From assembly GCF_014640615.1 (NCBI RefSeq), contig NZ_BMHH01000005.1, forward strand, positions 1 to 64,000: DNA of 64,000 bases, in the 5' to 3' direction. A program made the position numbers and the translations under genes. The first letter of the stretch is position 1. Every line of letters begins with the position of its first letter. The notes beneath the pieces are model-generated. The model saw nothing but the letters and a program-made list of their open reading frames with translations. It had not been told where the DNA came from and did no database searches. This document shows, one piece after another, positions 36,316 through 45,725 of this stretch. This stretch comes from Paramesorhizobium endophyticum. GTDB taxonomy: Bacteria; Pseudomonadota; Alphaproteobacteria; Rhizobiales; Rhizobiaceae.

Positions 36316-37917
36316 ATGGTCTTCTTCAAGGCATCCAACAAATACAGGCTGCGCGAGCTTGAGCGCGCCTATCTGATCGCGGGGCTGGCGCTGGGGGCGC
36401 TGCTTGCCGCTGCCGGTTTCGTTCTCGATACGCGCTACAGGCTCCTAGTTGGGCTTTCCGGCGATGCGTGGACGACGTTCACCGGAACGATCATGCATTT
36501 TCTCATGCTGTTCCTGCCCTTCATCATGGCCGGGCTGTTCCGCCGGTTCGGGCGCAGCCAGCAGCTTTATCTCGACCAGATGCGCCGGTTCGAGCAGGCG
36601 GAGGAATTGACGCGCAAGCAGGCGCATAGCGATACGCTGACCGGGCTTTTCAACCGCACCTATCTGGCAAAGGTGATGGAGGAAGGGCTTTCGACCCGGC
36701 AATGGGAGGCGCGCCGCGCCCATGCCTATCTGCTCGATCTTGATGATTTCAAGCACATCAACGACACCATGGGCCATATCGCTGGAGACCATGTGCTCGT
36801 CGCCATCGCCGCGCGCCTCAAGGAAACGGCGAAACCCGGTGATGTCGTGGTGCGGCTCGGCGGCGACGAGTTTCTGGTCGTGCATTTTCTGGAAGCGGAC
36901 GAAGAGGCCGGCGCTTTCGCGGAACAGCTGATCGCGGCGGTGATGCTGCCGATCCCATTCGGCGACGCCGAGATCATCCCGAACACTAGCATCGGCATTG
37001 CCCGCATCGGCCATGACGGGCGGACGCGCTCCGACATTTTGCGCTGCGCCGATCTTGCGCTCTACGAGGCGAAGGGCGAGCCGACCAGCACCTACCGCTT
37101 CTACAGCGCGGAACTGAAGCTGGTGCGCGACCATGAGGCGGCACTCGAAGCGGAAATGCGCCTTGGCATCGCGCGAGGCGAGTTCCAAGTCTATTACCAG
37201 CCGATTTATTCCGTCTCGACCGGGCAATTGCGCAGCTTCGAAGCGCTGCTGCGCTGGAAGCACCCGGAGCGCGGCATGGTTTCGCCCGTCGAGTTCATTC
37301 CGATTGCCGAGCGCTCGGGCATGATCATTCCCATCGGCCAACAGGTGCTGCACGATGCCTGCCGCGCCGCTGCTTCGTGGCCGGCTCCCATCGGCGTGTC
37401 GGTCAATCTGTCGGTGGTTCAGTTCAAGGATAGCGGGCTGGTTTCCAAGATCGAAGAGGCCTTGCGCGAGAGCGGCCTCGCGCCCGACCGGCTCGATCTC
37501 GAAATCACCGAGAGCCTGCTGCTGGAACCAAGCCCGCGCGTCATCAGCGCCATCGAGCGGGTGCGTGCGCTCGGCATTCACTTGACCATGGACGATTTCG
37601 GCACTGGCTTCTCCAGCCTCAACAATCTGCGGCGCTTCCGCTTCGACCGGCTGAAGATCGACCGCTCCTTCACCCGCGATCTCGACAGCAGCGACAGCGC
37701 CGAGATCATCCGCTCGATGATCAGCCTCTCCAAGGCGCTGCGAATGGAAGCGACGCTGGAGGGCGTGGAGACCGAAACGCAACTCGCCTTTGCCCGCGAC
37801 GAGGGCGCGACCGAGGTGCAGGGTTTCTATTATGCCAAGCCTATGACAGTAGAGGATGTGGCGGTGCTGCTGGGGAAGGAGGGGGACAGGGCGAACCGAA
37901 GCGGGATTGCTGCCTGA
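36316..37917 (+). CDS. Membrane GGDEF-EAL protein (cyclic di-GMP turnover)
   Basis: A 533-residue protein. Two membrane segments (about residues 18-37 and 56-74) are followed by a GGDEF domain with an intact GGDEF motif at 182-186, and an EAL domain with EALLRWKHP at 309-317, LEITES, and MDDFGTGFSSL. All residues needed for diguanylate cyclase and phosphodiesterase activity appear present, so it may make or degrade cyclic di-GMP, or one activity may dominate. No separate sensory domain is visible beyond the membrane hairpin. Such proteins control the switch between motile or infective and sessile states. Confidence 0.93.
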   Translation: MVFFKASNKYRLRELERAYLIAGLALGALLAAAGFVLDTRYRLLVGLSGDAWTTFTGTIMHFLMLFLPFIMAGLFRRFGRSQQLYLDQMRRFEQAEELTRKQAHSDTLTGLFNRTYLAKVMEEGLSTRQWEARRAHAYLLDLDDFKHINDTMGHIAGDHVLVAIAARLKETAKPGDVVVRLGGDEFLVVHFLEADEEAGAFAEQLIAAVMLPIPFGDAEIIPNTSIGIARIGHDGRTRSDILRCADLALYEAKGEPTSTYRFYSAELKLVRDHEAALEAEMRLGIARGEFQVYYQPIYSVSTGQLRSFEALLRWKHPERGMVSPVEFIPIAERSGMIIPIGQQVLHDACRAAASWPAPIGVSVNLSVVQFKDSGLVSKIEEALRESGLAPDRLDLEITESLLLEPSPRVISAIERVRALGIHLTMDDFGTGFSSLNNLRRFRFDRLKIDRSFTRDLDSSDSAEIIRSMISLSKALRMEATLEGVETETQLAFARDEGATEVQGFYYAKPMTVEDVAVLLGKEGDRANRSGIAA

Positions 37918-38047
37918 TCAGTTGCCAGTGGATTTCTGGGGACTGTTATCCATCTTCGAAATCCAAGCTGAACGGCTGGACACGAACAATACCGAGAGCT
38001 TATTCAACCTTCTACGAAAACGCAGCATGGAAATGGAGGTTGGGCGT

Positions 38048-38410
38048 ATGATAACGAAAAATAAAAGTATTATACTGTCTTTCCTTGTGTGCGGCTGTGC
38101 GTCTTCAACGCCAGAAAGCATTCGAGAAACCTACAGTGTCACACCAACGAACAACGGCACTTACACAGCATTCATAGAAGTTCGAGATAACCACGCCGGC
38201 CTGCAAGATAGGTTCAGCGTCAACGCCTTCAATAAGTTATGTGGGGGTACGGCAGAAATTCTTGTCCGTGAAATCTCGGCGCCATTCCAGAAAACAGTCA
38301 CCATAACCCAACATTCCTGGCACGCGGCTTCCCGGCAAATGATACAAACGGCAAGCTATCCTGCTCCCATCCCACATGTGCGAATGACTTACCAGTTTAA
38401 GTGTCCGTAA
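38048..38410 (+). CDS. Small putative lipoprotein of unknown function
   Basis: A 120-residue protein with a short lipoprotein signal (SIILSFLVCGCASS, probable lipidation at the Cys of VCGC). The mature part has strands and a Cys pair (KLCGGTAEI and the C-terminal KC) but no domain I recognise. ATG 38048 has a GGAGG site eight bases ahead; the in-frame extension upstream overlaps the GGDEF-EAL gene and is not supported. Base composition is clearly more AT-rich than its neighbours, which suggests recent acquisition. Confidence 0.6.
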   Translation: MITKNKSIILSFLVCGCASSTPESIRETYSVTPTNNGTYTAFIEVRDNHAGLQDRFSVNAFNKLCGGTAEILVREISAPFQKTVTITQHSWHAASRQMIQTASYPAPIPHVRMTYQFKCP

Positions 38411-38590
38411 CCGACGAAATACCCGCAGTTCCGGATTTATGCTCGCCCAGCGTTCTCATTGTTCTGCAAGCCAAGCAGCATGGGCGAAAGGCTGGCGCTT
38501 CATCAAAGCTTCATAGGCGTGTCACCCGGTCGACATGGGTGATGGCTATGGCGGAAAGACCGATCAACTCCGGATGCAGGATCTTTCTCC

Positions 38591-39952
38591 ATGAGAGCGC
38601 TTCTTCTGTCGACCACCACGATGCTTGTCGCATTGGCCTCCGCTACGGCTTTTGCCGATGAGGCGAAATTTCCCGCCACGCTGAAGGCGCAGGCCGTCCT
38701 GCCGGCGAATTCGGTCATCAAGGCCCCGGAAGACGCGCCGGAGCATCTGAAGACCTCCGGCAAGTTCACTACGCCGGATCGTCGTCGCGCGACAGGCCTA
38801 GGCACGGTTCCGGGCAAGGATGAGAACCGCCTGACCGGCATTTCGCTGCCGCTCGGCGGCCAGCCGCTGCAGGGCTTCTCGGGCATCAAGGCGATGAGCG
38901 ACGGCACGTTCTGGACGCTTTCGGACAACGGCTTTGGCAACAAGCTGAACTCGCCCGACGCGGCGCTGATGCTGCATCATGTCAAGTTCGATTGGGATCA
39001 GGGTAAGGTCGAGCGGCTGGAGACTATCTTCCTCTCCGACCCCGACAAAAAGGTGCCCTTTCCAATCGTGCTTGAAGGCGCGGAGAAGCGCTACCTGACC
39101 GGCTCCGATTTCGACGTCGAATCCATCCAGCCCGTGGATGATGGCTTCTGGCTTGGCGAGGAATTCGGCCCGTTCCTCGTCCATGTGGACAAGTCCGGCA
39201 AGGTGACGGATGTGGTGGAAACGGTAGTTGATGAAGAGCCTGTGCGCTCGCCCGATTATCCCGCCTTCACGCTGCCCGGCAACCCGACGCTCAAGAACCC
39301 CGCCATCAATCTCAAGCGCTCCGGCGGTTTCGAGGGCATGGCGCGTTCGAAGGACGGCAGCAAGCTCTATGCGCTGCTGGAAGGCCCGCGCTATCTCGCC
39401 GACGGCTCGGTGGAAAAGGCGGGAGACAACCCGGCGCTGCGCATCATTGAGTTCAACATTGCCGCCAAGAAGTGGACAGGCCGCAGCTGGCTTTATCCGT
39501 TGAGCGCGGGCGGCCAGGCGATCGGCGATTTCAACATGATCGACGACACCACCGGCCTCGTCATCGAGCGCGACAATGGCGCGGGTACGGCGGCGAAGGC
39601 CTGCGCCGACCCCAAGAACCCACAGCCGGATTGCTTCTCGACGCCTGCCAAGCTCAAGCGCATCTACAAGATCGAGATGACCGACGCCAATGCCGGCGGA
39701 CCTGTGCGCAAGATCGGTTATATCGACCTGATGGCGATCAGCGACCCCGAGGGCAAGGCGCGCCAGGGCAGCGAAAACGGCACTTATACGATGCCCTTCG
39801 TCACCATCGAGAATGTCGACGTGGTGGATGAAAACCAGATCGTCGTCGGCAACGACAACAATCTTCCCTTCTCCGCCGGACGCCAGATCGACAAGGCTGA
39901 TGACAATGAATTCGTGCTGCTGGAAGTGGGCGATTTCCTGAAGGCGAAGTAA
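38591..39952 (+). CDS. Secreted phytase-like/esterase-like beta-propeller protein
   Basis: A 453-residue precursor with a signal peptide ending ATAFA|DEA. The mature protein resembles the phytase-like (PF13449-type) family: LQGFSGIKAMSDGTFWTLSDNGFGNK near the start, then GFWLGEEFGPFLVHVD and GGFEGMARSKDGSKLYALLEGP, repeating blades of a beta propeller, and a C-terminal VVGNDNNLPFSAGR. It is periplasmic. The substrate is not established for bacterial homologues; a phosphoester hydrolase is possible. Confidence 0.85.
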   Translation: MRALLLSTTTMLVALASATAFADEAKFPATLKAQAVLPANSVIKAPEDAPEHLKTSGKFTTPDRRRATGLGTVPGKDENRLTGISLPLGGQPLQGFSGIKAMSDGTFWTLSDNGFGNKLNSPDAALMLHHVKFDWDQGKVERLETIFLSDPDKKVPFPIVLEGAEKRYLTGSDFDVESIQPVDDGFWLGEEFGPFLVHVDKSGKVTDVVETVVDEEPVRSPDYPAFTLPGNPTLKNPAINLKRSGGFEGMARSKDGSKLYALLEGPRYLADGSVEKAGDNPALRIIEFNIAAKKWTGRSWLYPLSAGGQAIGDFNMIDDTTGLVIERDNGAGTAAKACADPKNPQPDCFSTPAKLKRIYKIEMTDANAGGPVRKIGYIDLMAISDPEGKARQGSENGTYTMPFVTIENVDVVDENQIVVGNDNNLPFSAGRQIDKADDNEFVLLEVGDFLKAK

Positions 39953-40071
39953 TTGCGGATGCCTTTATTTTCCCGTTAACAGACGCCGTAACGTCCCTTT
40001 AAACCGCCGCAATTACCCTGCAACGCATGGGTGATTGCGGCGGAAACGGAACGGACGGATTTTAAGACGGC

Positions 40072-42324
40072 ATGGCTTCGGGTGATGAGAGGGACAAACG
40101 GATCGAACCGTCGTTCGGGGGAGAGCCCGGCGAGCGGGACGATGATTTGCGCGTCGATGATGAAGATCGCGCCTCGCGCGCGCCGCGCCGCAAGGCTTCG
40201 CGCAAAGCGCCCTCCAAACGCAGCCGCGGAAAATCCGGCCGTGGCGAGCGCCGCGGCTTCTTCGGCCTCGTCCGCCGTATGGTCTACTGGTCGCTCGTCA
40301 TGGGGTTGTGGGGCGGCATCGCGCTGGCCGGCGTCGTCGTCTATTTTGCGGCGAAAATGCCGCCGACGACCGCCTGGGCCATTCCGGACCGCCCGCCCAA
40401 CGTCAAGATCGTCGACGTCAACGGCAATCTCATCGCCAATCGCGGCACCACGGGCGGCGAGGCGGTCGGCCTTCACGACATGTCGCCTTACATCCCGCAG
40501 GCGGTCATCGCCATCGAGGATCGGCGCTTCTATTCGCATTTCGGCATCGATCCCATCGGCCTTGCCCGCGCCATCGTCACCAACATCATCAGCGGCCGCA
40601 CCGTGCAGGGCGGCTCGACGATCACGCAGCAGCTTGCGAAGAATTTGTTCCTCACGCCCGAGCGCACCATCGAGCGCAAGGTGCAGGAGGTGATGCTGGC
40701 GCTGTGGCTGGAGCACAAATATTCCAAGGACCAGATCCTCGAGATGTACCTCAACCGCGTCTATCTCGGTTCCGGTTCCTATGGCGTCGCCGCCGCCTCG
40801 CGGCGCTATTTCGACAAGTCGGCGCGGGACGTGAATTTGATGGAAGCGGCGACGCTGGCGGGCCTCCTCAAAGCTCCGTCGCGCCTTTCGCCCGCGCGCG
40901 ACCCGGAAGCCGCGTCCGAACGGGCGAAGCTGGTGCTGAACGCCATGCGCGAGCAGGGCATGATCAAGGAGACGCAGCTCGCCGAAGCGATGAGCGAGCC
41001 CGCCACACGCGCCGCCGCCTATTGGTCCGGCTCGGAGAACTATGTCGCCGACCGCGTGATGGAGGAACTTCCCGGACTGATCGGCGAGACGAAGAACGAT
41101 GTGACCGTCGAAACCACCGTCGATCTGCACCTTCAGAAAATCGGCGAAGAGGCGATCCGCGACCTTATCTCCGCCAATGGCAAGAAGATGGGCGTCAGCC
41201 AGGGCGCGCTCGTTTCCATTGACGGCACGGGCGCGGTGCGCGCCATGGTCGGCGGCTATGATTATGCAAACAGCCAGTTCGACCGCGCCACGGAAGCCAA
41301 GCGGCAACCGGGCTCGACCTTCAAGCCCTTTGTCTATCTTGCCGCGCTCGAACAGGGTCGCACGCCGGATTCGGTGCGCAATGACGCGCCGGTCAAGATC
41401 GGCAATTGGACGCCGGGCAATTACAACGGCAAATATTTCGGCGCGGTGACGCTGGCGACCGCGCTGTCGCATTCGCTCAATTCCGTTGCTGCACAGCTCG
41501 TCATGGAAGTGGGGCCGAAGACGGTGATCGAGACCGCCCACAGGCTCGGCATCCAGTCCAAGCTGGAGAACAACGCCTCGCTCGCGCTCGGCACCTCGGA
41601 GGTGACGTTGCTCGAACTGACCGATGCCTTCGCCCCCTTCGCCAATGGCGGCTACAAGGCCCCGGTGCATATCATCGAGCGCGTAACGGACTCCTCCGGC
41701 AAGGTGCTTTACGAGAACAAGCAGGGCACGACGCAGCAGGTCATTTCCCCACGCAATGTCGGCATGATGAACGCAATGCTGCGCCGGACCGTGGAAGACG
41801 GCACGGCGAAGAGCGGCAATTTCGGCTGGCCGGCGGCGGGCAAGACCGGTACCAGCCAGAATTTCCGCGACGCCTGGTTCATCGGCTATACGGCGAACCT
41901 GACGACCGGCGTGTGGTTCGGCAATGACGATGGCAAGCCGATGAAGCATGTCAGCGGCGGCTCACTCCCGGTCAAGGCCTGGAAGGAATTCATGGTCGCC
42001 GCGCATAAGGGCGTTCCGGTCGCGGACCTGCCCGGCAATTACCAGATCGAGAATGTGCTGCCCGGCGGCAGCGACGAACTGCCCGATTCCAACGCGCCAT
42101 CGCCCTATGATGCGAACGCGCCGGTGCCTGTCGCAAGCGAGGATGAAGGATATTGGCCCCCGGCGCCGGATGCCCTAGGGAATGGCGGTGTGCCCGGCAT
42201 GATCGACAGCGCGCCCGTGGCCGCGCGCGGTCCCATTCCCCCAGCCGATGTGGGCGGCGGCCCGCAACCCGCCCGCGGCAAGCCGACGACGCTGCTCGAC
42301 CTGATCATGGGGAACGCGCAATAG
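40072..42324 (+). CDS. Class A penicillin-binding protein (PBP1A family)
   Basis: A 750-residue bifunctional peptidoglycan synthase. A long basic cytoplasmic tail (about 1-62) precedes one membrane anchor (about 65-90), then the glycosyltransferase GT51 domain (EDRRFYSHFGIDPIGLARA, GGSTITQQLAKNLFL) and the transpeptidase domain with SxxK (GSTFKPF), SxN (SHSLNS) and KTG (GKTGTSQ). The C-terminal 70 residues are Pro-rich and disordered. Catalytic residues of both activities are present. It builds and cross-links glycan strands in the periplasm. Confidence 0.95.
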   Translation: MASGDERDKRIEPSFGGEPGERDDDLRVDDEDRASRAPRRKASRKAPSKRSRGKSGRGERRGFFGLVRRMVYWSLVMGLWGGIALAGVVVYFAAKMPPTTAWAIPDRPPNVKIVDVNGNLIANRGTTGGEAVGLHDMSPYIPQAVIAIEDRRFYSHFGIDPIGLARAIVTNIISGRTVQGGSTITQQLAKNLFLTPERTIERKVQEVMLALWLEHKYSKDQILEMYLNRVYLGSGSYGVAAASRRYFDKSARDVNLMEAATLAGLLKAPSRLSPARDPEAASERAKLVLNAMREQGMIKETQLAEAMSEPATRAAAYWSGSENYVADRVMEELPGLIGETKNDVTVETTVDLHLQKIGEEAIRDLISANGKKMGVSQGALVSIDGTGAVRAMVGGYDYANSQFDRATEAKRQPGSTFKPFVYLAALEQGRTPDSVRNDAPVKIGNWTPGNYNGKYFGAVTLATALSHSLNSVAAQLVMEVGPKTVIETAHRLGIQSKLENNASLALGTSEVTLLELTDAFAPFANGGYKAPVHIIERVTDSSGKVLYENKQGTTQQVISPRNVGMMNAMLRRTVEDGTAKSGNFGWPAAGKTGTSQNFRDAWFIGYTANLTTGVWFGNDDGKPMKHVSGGSLPVKAWKEFMVAAHKGVPVADLPGNYQIENVLPGGSDELPDSNAPSPYDANAPVPVASEDEGYWPPAPDALGNGGVPGMIDSAPVAARGPIPPADVGGGPQPARGKPTTLLDLIMGNAQ

Positions 42325-42425
42325 GAGCCGGTGAGGCAGGAATCACTCTTCACCATCTCCGATCAATGGCCTCGAAATCTTGAGTGGAATGGTCTATGAA
42401 AAAGCCCTCAACAAAGGTGCCTTTC

Positions 42426-43175
42426 ATGACCGACACCAACACCAGAAAAACCCTTGTGCTGACCGGAGCGAGCCGGGGCATCGGGCACGCAACGGTTAAG
42501 CGCTTCTCCCGCGCGGGCTGGCGCGTCATCACCTGCTCGCGGCAGGATTTTTCGCAGAATTGCCCGTGGCCGGCGGGACCGGACGACCACATCCGAATCG
42601 ACCTTGCCGATGCGGAGGATATAGGCCGCGGCATCTCGGAAATCCGCCGGCGGCTGGAGGCGGATGGCGGCCAGTTGCATGCGCTCGTCAACAATGCCGG
42701 CATCTCGCCCAAGGCTGAAGGGGGGCGGCGCATGAATTCTCTGGAAACGCCGATGCAGGCATGGCGCGACGTGTTCCAGGTCAATTTCTTCGCGCCGATC
42801 ATGCTCGCGCGCGGCCTCTTCAGGGAACTGGAAGCGGCCAAGGGCTCGGTCGTCAATGTCACCTCCATCGCCGGAAGCCGGGTGCATCCCTTCGCCGGGA
42901 CGGCCTATGCAACCTCGAAGGCGGCGCTTGCGGCGCTGACGCGCGAGATGGCCTCGGATTTCGGCCCGCACGGCATTCGCGTCAATGCCATCGCACCGGG
43001 CGAGATCGAAACCTCCATTCTGTCCCCTGGTACGGAAAAGCTGGTCGAGCAGATGCCGCTGCGCCGCCTGGGGCAGACCTCGGAAGTGGCCGAGACGATC
43101 TATTTCCTCTGCACGGAAGCCTCGTCCTATGTCACAGGATCGGAAATCCATATCAATGGCGGCCAGCACGTGTGA
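42426..43175 (+). CDS. Short-chain dehydrogenase/reductase
   Basis: A 249-residue NAD(P)-dependent oxidoreductase of the classical SDR family: cofactor motif TGASRGIG near residue 11, NNAGIS, catalytic Ser in NVTSIAGSR, and YATSK with Tyr and Lys. The substrate is unknown. In-frame starts at 42384 (GTG) and 42396 exist, but ATG 42426 gives the usual N-terminus and follows AAAGGTG. It lies 79 bases before a sugar kinase gene on the same strand, so the product may be linked to sugar or polyol metabolism. Confidence 0.9.
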   Translation: MTDTNTRKTLVLTGASRGIGHATVKRFSRAGWRVITCSRQDFSQNCPWPAGPDDHIRIDLADAEDIGRGISEIRRRLEADGGQLHALVNNAGISPKAEGGRRMNSLETPMQAWRDVFQVNFFAPIMLARGLFRELEAAKGSVVNVTSIAGSRVHPFAGTAYATSKAALAALTREMASDFGPHGIRVNAIAPGEIETSILSPGTEKLVEQMPLRRLGQTSEVAETIYFLCTEASSYVTGSEIHINGGQHV

Positions 43176-43254
43176 GCTTGCAAGAGGGGCGGAAACGAGG
43201 TAGCGCTTCGCCTTAATTCAATCGGTTTAGAGCCGGAATGTGGAGGAGGTCCGC

Positions 43255-44181
43255 ATGATCATTTCCTGCGGCGAAGCGTTGATCGACATGCTGCCACGCG
43301 AGACTGCCGGGGGCGAACCGGCTTTTGCCCCTTACGCGGGCGGCTCGGTGTTCAACACCGCCATCGCCATTGGCAGGCTCGGCGCGCCCGCTGGCTTCTT
43401 CTGCGGCCTTTCCTCTGATTTCCTCGGCGATATCCTGCGCGACACGCTGAAGCGCTCGAATGTCGATACGTCCTTCTGCGTCACCTCGGACCGTCCGACG
43501 ACGCTCGCCTTCGTGCGCCTCGTCAACGGCCAGGCGAGCTATGCCTTCTATGACGAGAACACGGCCGGCCGCATGTTGAGCAAGGCGGATCTGCCGGCGC
43601 TCGATTCGCGTGTGACAGCGCTGCATTTCGGCGCGATCAGCCTTATTCCCGAACCCTGCGGCACGGCCTATGAAACGCTGATGGCGCGTGAGGCGGAACG
43701 TCGGGTGATCATGCTCGACCCGAACATCCGCCCGGGCTTCATTGCCGACCGCGAAAAGCACCTTGCCCGGATGCGCCGCATGATCGCCATGGCCGATATC
43801 GTCAAGCTGTCAGACGAGGATATCGCCTGGTTCGGGGAAGGCGACGATCACGACGCCATCGCCGCCGATTGGCTCAAGCGCGGGCCGAAGCTCATCATCA
43901 TCACGCGTGGCGCGGCGGGCGCGGACGCCTATACGGCGCGCGGCAAAATCAGCGTTCCCGGTGTCAAGGTGGCGGTCGCCGATACGGTCGGCGCAGGCGA
44001 TACGGTCAATGCCGGAGTGCTGGTGGGCCTTTACCGGCAGGGGCTGCTCACCAAGGACGCCGTCGCCAATCTGACGGACGATCAGGTCCACGCGGCCGTG
44101 GCGCTAGGCGTGCGCGCCGCGGCGGTGACGGTTTCCCGGGCTGGGGCAAACCCGCCGTGGGAAAGCGAGATGGTGGATTAA
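43255..44181 (+). CDS. PfkB-family sugar kinase (fructokinase-like)
   Basis: A 308-residue ribokinase-superfamily kinase. It begins MIISCGEALIDMLP, has the first PfkB signature around GGSVFNTAIAIGRLGAP, and the second with the catalytic Asp and anion hole in DTVGAGDTVNAGVLVGL. Most likely it phosphorylates fructose or a related sugar. ATG 43255 has a near-perfect GGAGGAGGT site, which overrules an upstream GTG. It converges with the xylulokinase gene and overlaps it by four bases. Confidence 0.9.
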   Translation: MIISCGEALIDMLPRETAGGEPAFAPYAGGSVFNTAIAIGRLGAPAGFFCGLSSDFLGDILRDTLKRSNVDTSFCVTSDRPTTLAFVRLVNGQASYAFYDENTAGRMLSKADLPALDSRVTALHFGAISLIPEPCGTAYETLMAREAERRVIMLDPNIRPGFIADREKHLARMRRMIAMADIVKLSDEDIAWFGEGDDHDAIAADWLKRGPKLIIITRGAAGADAYTARGKISVPGVKVAVADTVGAGDTVNAGVLVGLYRQGLLTKDAVANLTDDQVHAAVALGVRAAAVTVSRAGANPPWESEMVD

Positions 44182-45629
44182 GCCACTCCGCGCAACGCCG
44201 GATAGAGCGCGCGGTAGCGGGCGTAGGCGTCGTCGAAGGCGCCGCGCAGATGCGCCTCCGGCTCGATGGTTTCCGCGATGGCGGGCAAGGTGCAGACCGT
44301 CCAGGGATCGGCCTTTTCCGCAGCGATGAGGCCCAGCCGCGCCGCGCCAAACGCGCCGCCGAAATCGCCGTCGCCGGGGACATCCACGGGAATGCCAAGC
44401 GCCGTGGCAATCGCCTTCAGCCAATAATCGGAACGCGAGCCGCCTCCCACTGCCGTTACCCGGTCAAGCTTAGTGCCTGCGGCGGCGAGCGCCTCGAGGC
44501 AATCGCGGAAGGCGAAGGAAACCCCTTCGACGATGGCTTGCGTCAGCGTGGCGCGGTCGCTTTCGCGGCCAAGGCCGACAAAGGCGCCGCGAATGGCGGC
44601 ATCGTTATAGGGTGTACGCTCTCCCGAGAGGTAGGGCAGGAAGGTGACGCCGGACGGCGCTTTCAGTTCATCGCCCAGTTCCGCCGTGAGATTGGCGGGC
44701 GTGCTGCGGGCAATGCTCGCATACCAGTTGAGCGCGTCGGTGGCCGACAGGATGACACCCATCTGGTGCCATGTGTCCGGCAGGGCGTGGCAGAAGGTGT
44801 GGACCGCGCTTGCCGGATTGGGTAGATAGGCGCCATTGGCCGCGAAAAGCACGCCCGAAGTGCCGAGAGAGACGAAGGCATGGCCGGGCGAGACCACCCC
44901 CATGCCACAGGCCGACGCGGCATTGTCGCCGCCACCGCCCGCGACAACGGGCGTGCCTTCGATGCCCCAGCGGCGAGCCAGCTCCGGCTTCAGTACGGCG
45001 GAAACCTCGGTGCCCTCAACCAAATCAGGCATATGACTTTCGTCCATGTCCGTGGCGGCGAGCAGTTCGGGCGACCAGCGGCGCTTGCCGACATCGAGCC
45101 AGGCGGTGCCGGACGAATCCGACATGTCCGAGACATATTCGCCTGACAGCCAGAAGCGCAGGTAATCCTTGGGAAGCAGCACTTTCGCCACCTGGGCAAA
45201 GACTTCCGGCTCGTTGTTCTTCACCCACAAAAGCTTCGGCGCAGTGAAGCCGGGGAAAACGATGTTGCCGGTAATCTCGCGGAAGCGCGGATCGGCATCA
45301 AGCCGGGCTGCTTCCTGGTAGGACCGCGTATCGTTCCACAACATGCAGGGGCGCAGCACCTTGCCCTCGCCGTCCAGCAGCGTCGCGCCATGCATCTGGC
45401 CGGAAAGACCGATGCCGCGCACGGCCGCAAGCCTTGCCGGGAAAGTGGATTTGAGGACGCCAAGCACGGTCTCCAGCGCGTCGATCCAATGCGCCGGGTT
45501 CTGCTCCGACCAGCCCGAATGGGGCCGCGAAACGGTGAGGGCAGCGGAGGCGGAAGCGGTGATCCGCTGATTGTCGTCGATCAGCAGCGCCTTGATGCCT
45601 GATGTGCCAAGATCAATTCCAAGATACAT
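44178..45629 (-). CDS. xylB: Xylulokinase
   Basis: A 483-residue FGGY kinase that phosphorylates D-xylulose. N-terminal ATPase fold MYLGIDLGTSGIKALLIDD, substrate region GLSGQMHGATLLD, and C-terminal FGGY signature GVSFAFRDCLEAL with TAVGGGSRSDYWLKAIA. Length and motifs match XylB. ATG 45629 follows GAGGAGG. Its usual partner xylA is not in the window. The 3' end overlaps the converging PfkB kinase gene by four bases. Confidence 0.93.
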   Translation of the reverse strand: MYLGIDLGTSGIKALLIDDNQRITASASAALTVSRPHSGWSEQNPAHWIDALETVLGVLKSTFPARLAAVRGIGLSGQMHGATLLDGEGKVLRPCMLWNDTRSYQEAARLDADPRFREITGNIVFPGFTAPKLLWVKNNEPEVFAQVAKVLLPKDYLRFWLSGEYVSDMSDSSGTAWLDVGKRRWSPELLAATDMDESHMPDLVEGTEVSAVLKPELARRWGIEGTPVVAGGGGDNAASACGMGVVSPGHAFVSLGTSGVLFAANGAYLPNPASAVHTFCHALPDTWHQMGVILSATDALNWYASIARSTPANLTAELGDELKAPSGVTFLPYLSGERTPYNDAAIRGAFVGLGRESDRATLTQAIVEGVSFAFRDCLEALAAAGTKLDRVTAVGGGSRSDYWLKAIATALGIPVDVPGDGDFGGAFGAARLGLIAAEKADPWTVCTLPAIAETIEPEAHLRGAFDDAYARYRALYPALRGVA

Positions 45630-45725
45630 GGTGCGCCATCCTCCTCTGGCCAACATATCTTCCTGATTGCACAATTTTGGAGCGAGCGAAAGCGCGTCTG
45701 CGTCCTTCCGGCTTCACTTCTCAAA

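Noticed and set aside
37856-38047. N-terminal extension of the small lipoprotein
   Set aside because: It overlaps the end of the GGDEF-EAL gene in another frame and would bury the lipoprotein signal.
39976-41949. 657-residue frame opposite the penicillin-binding protein gene
   Set aside because: Antisense shadow; all penicillin-binding protein motifs are on the plus strand.
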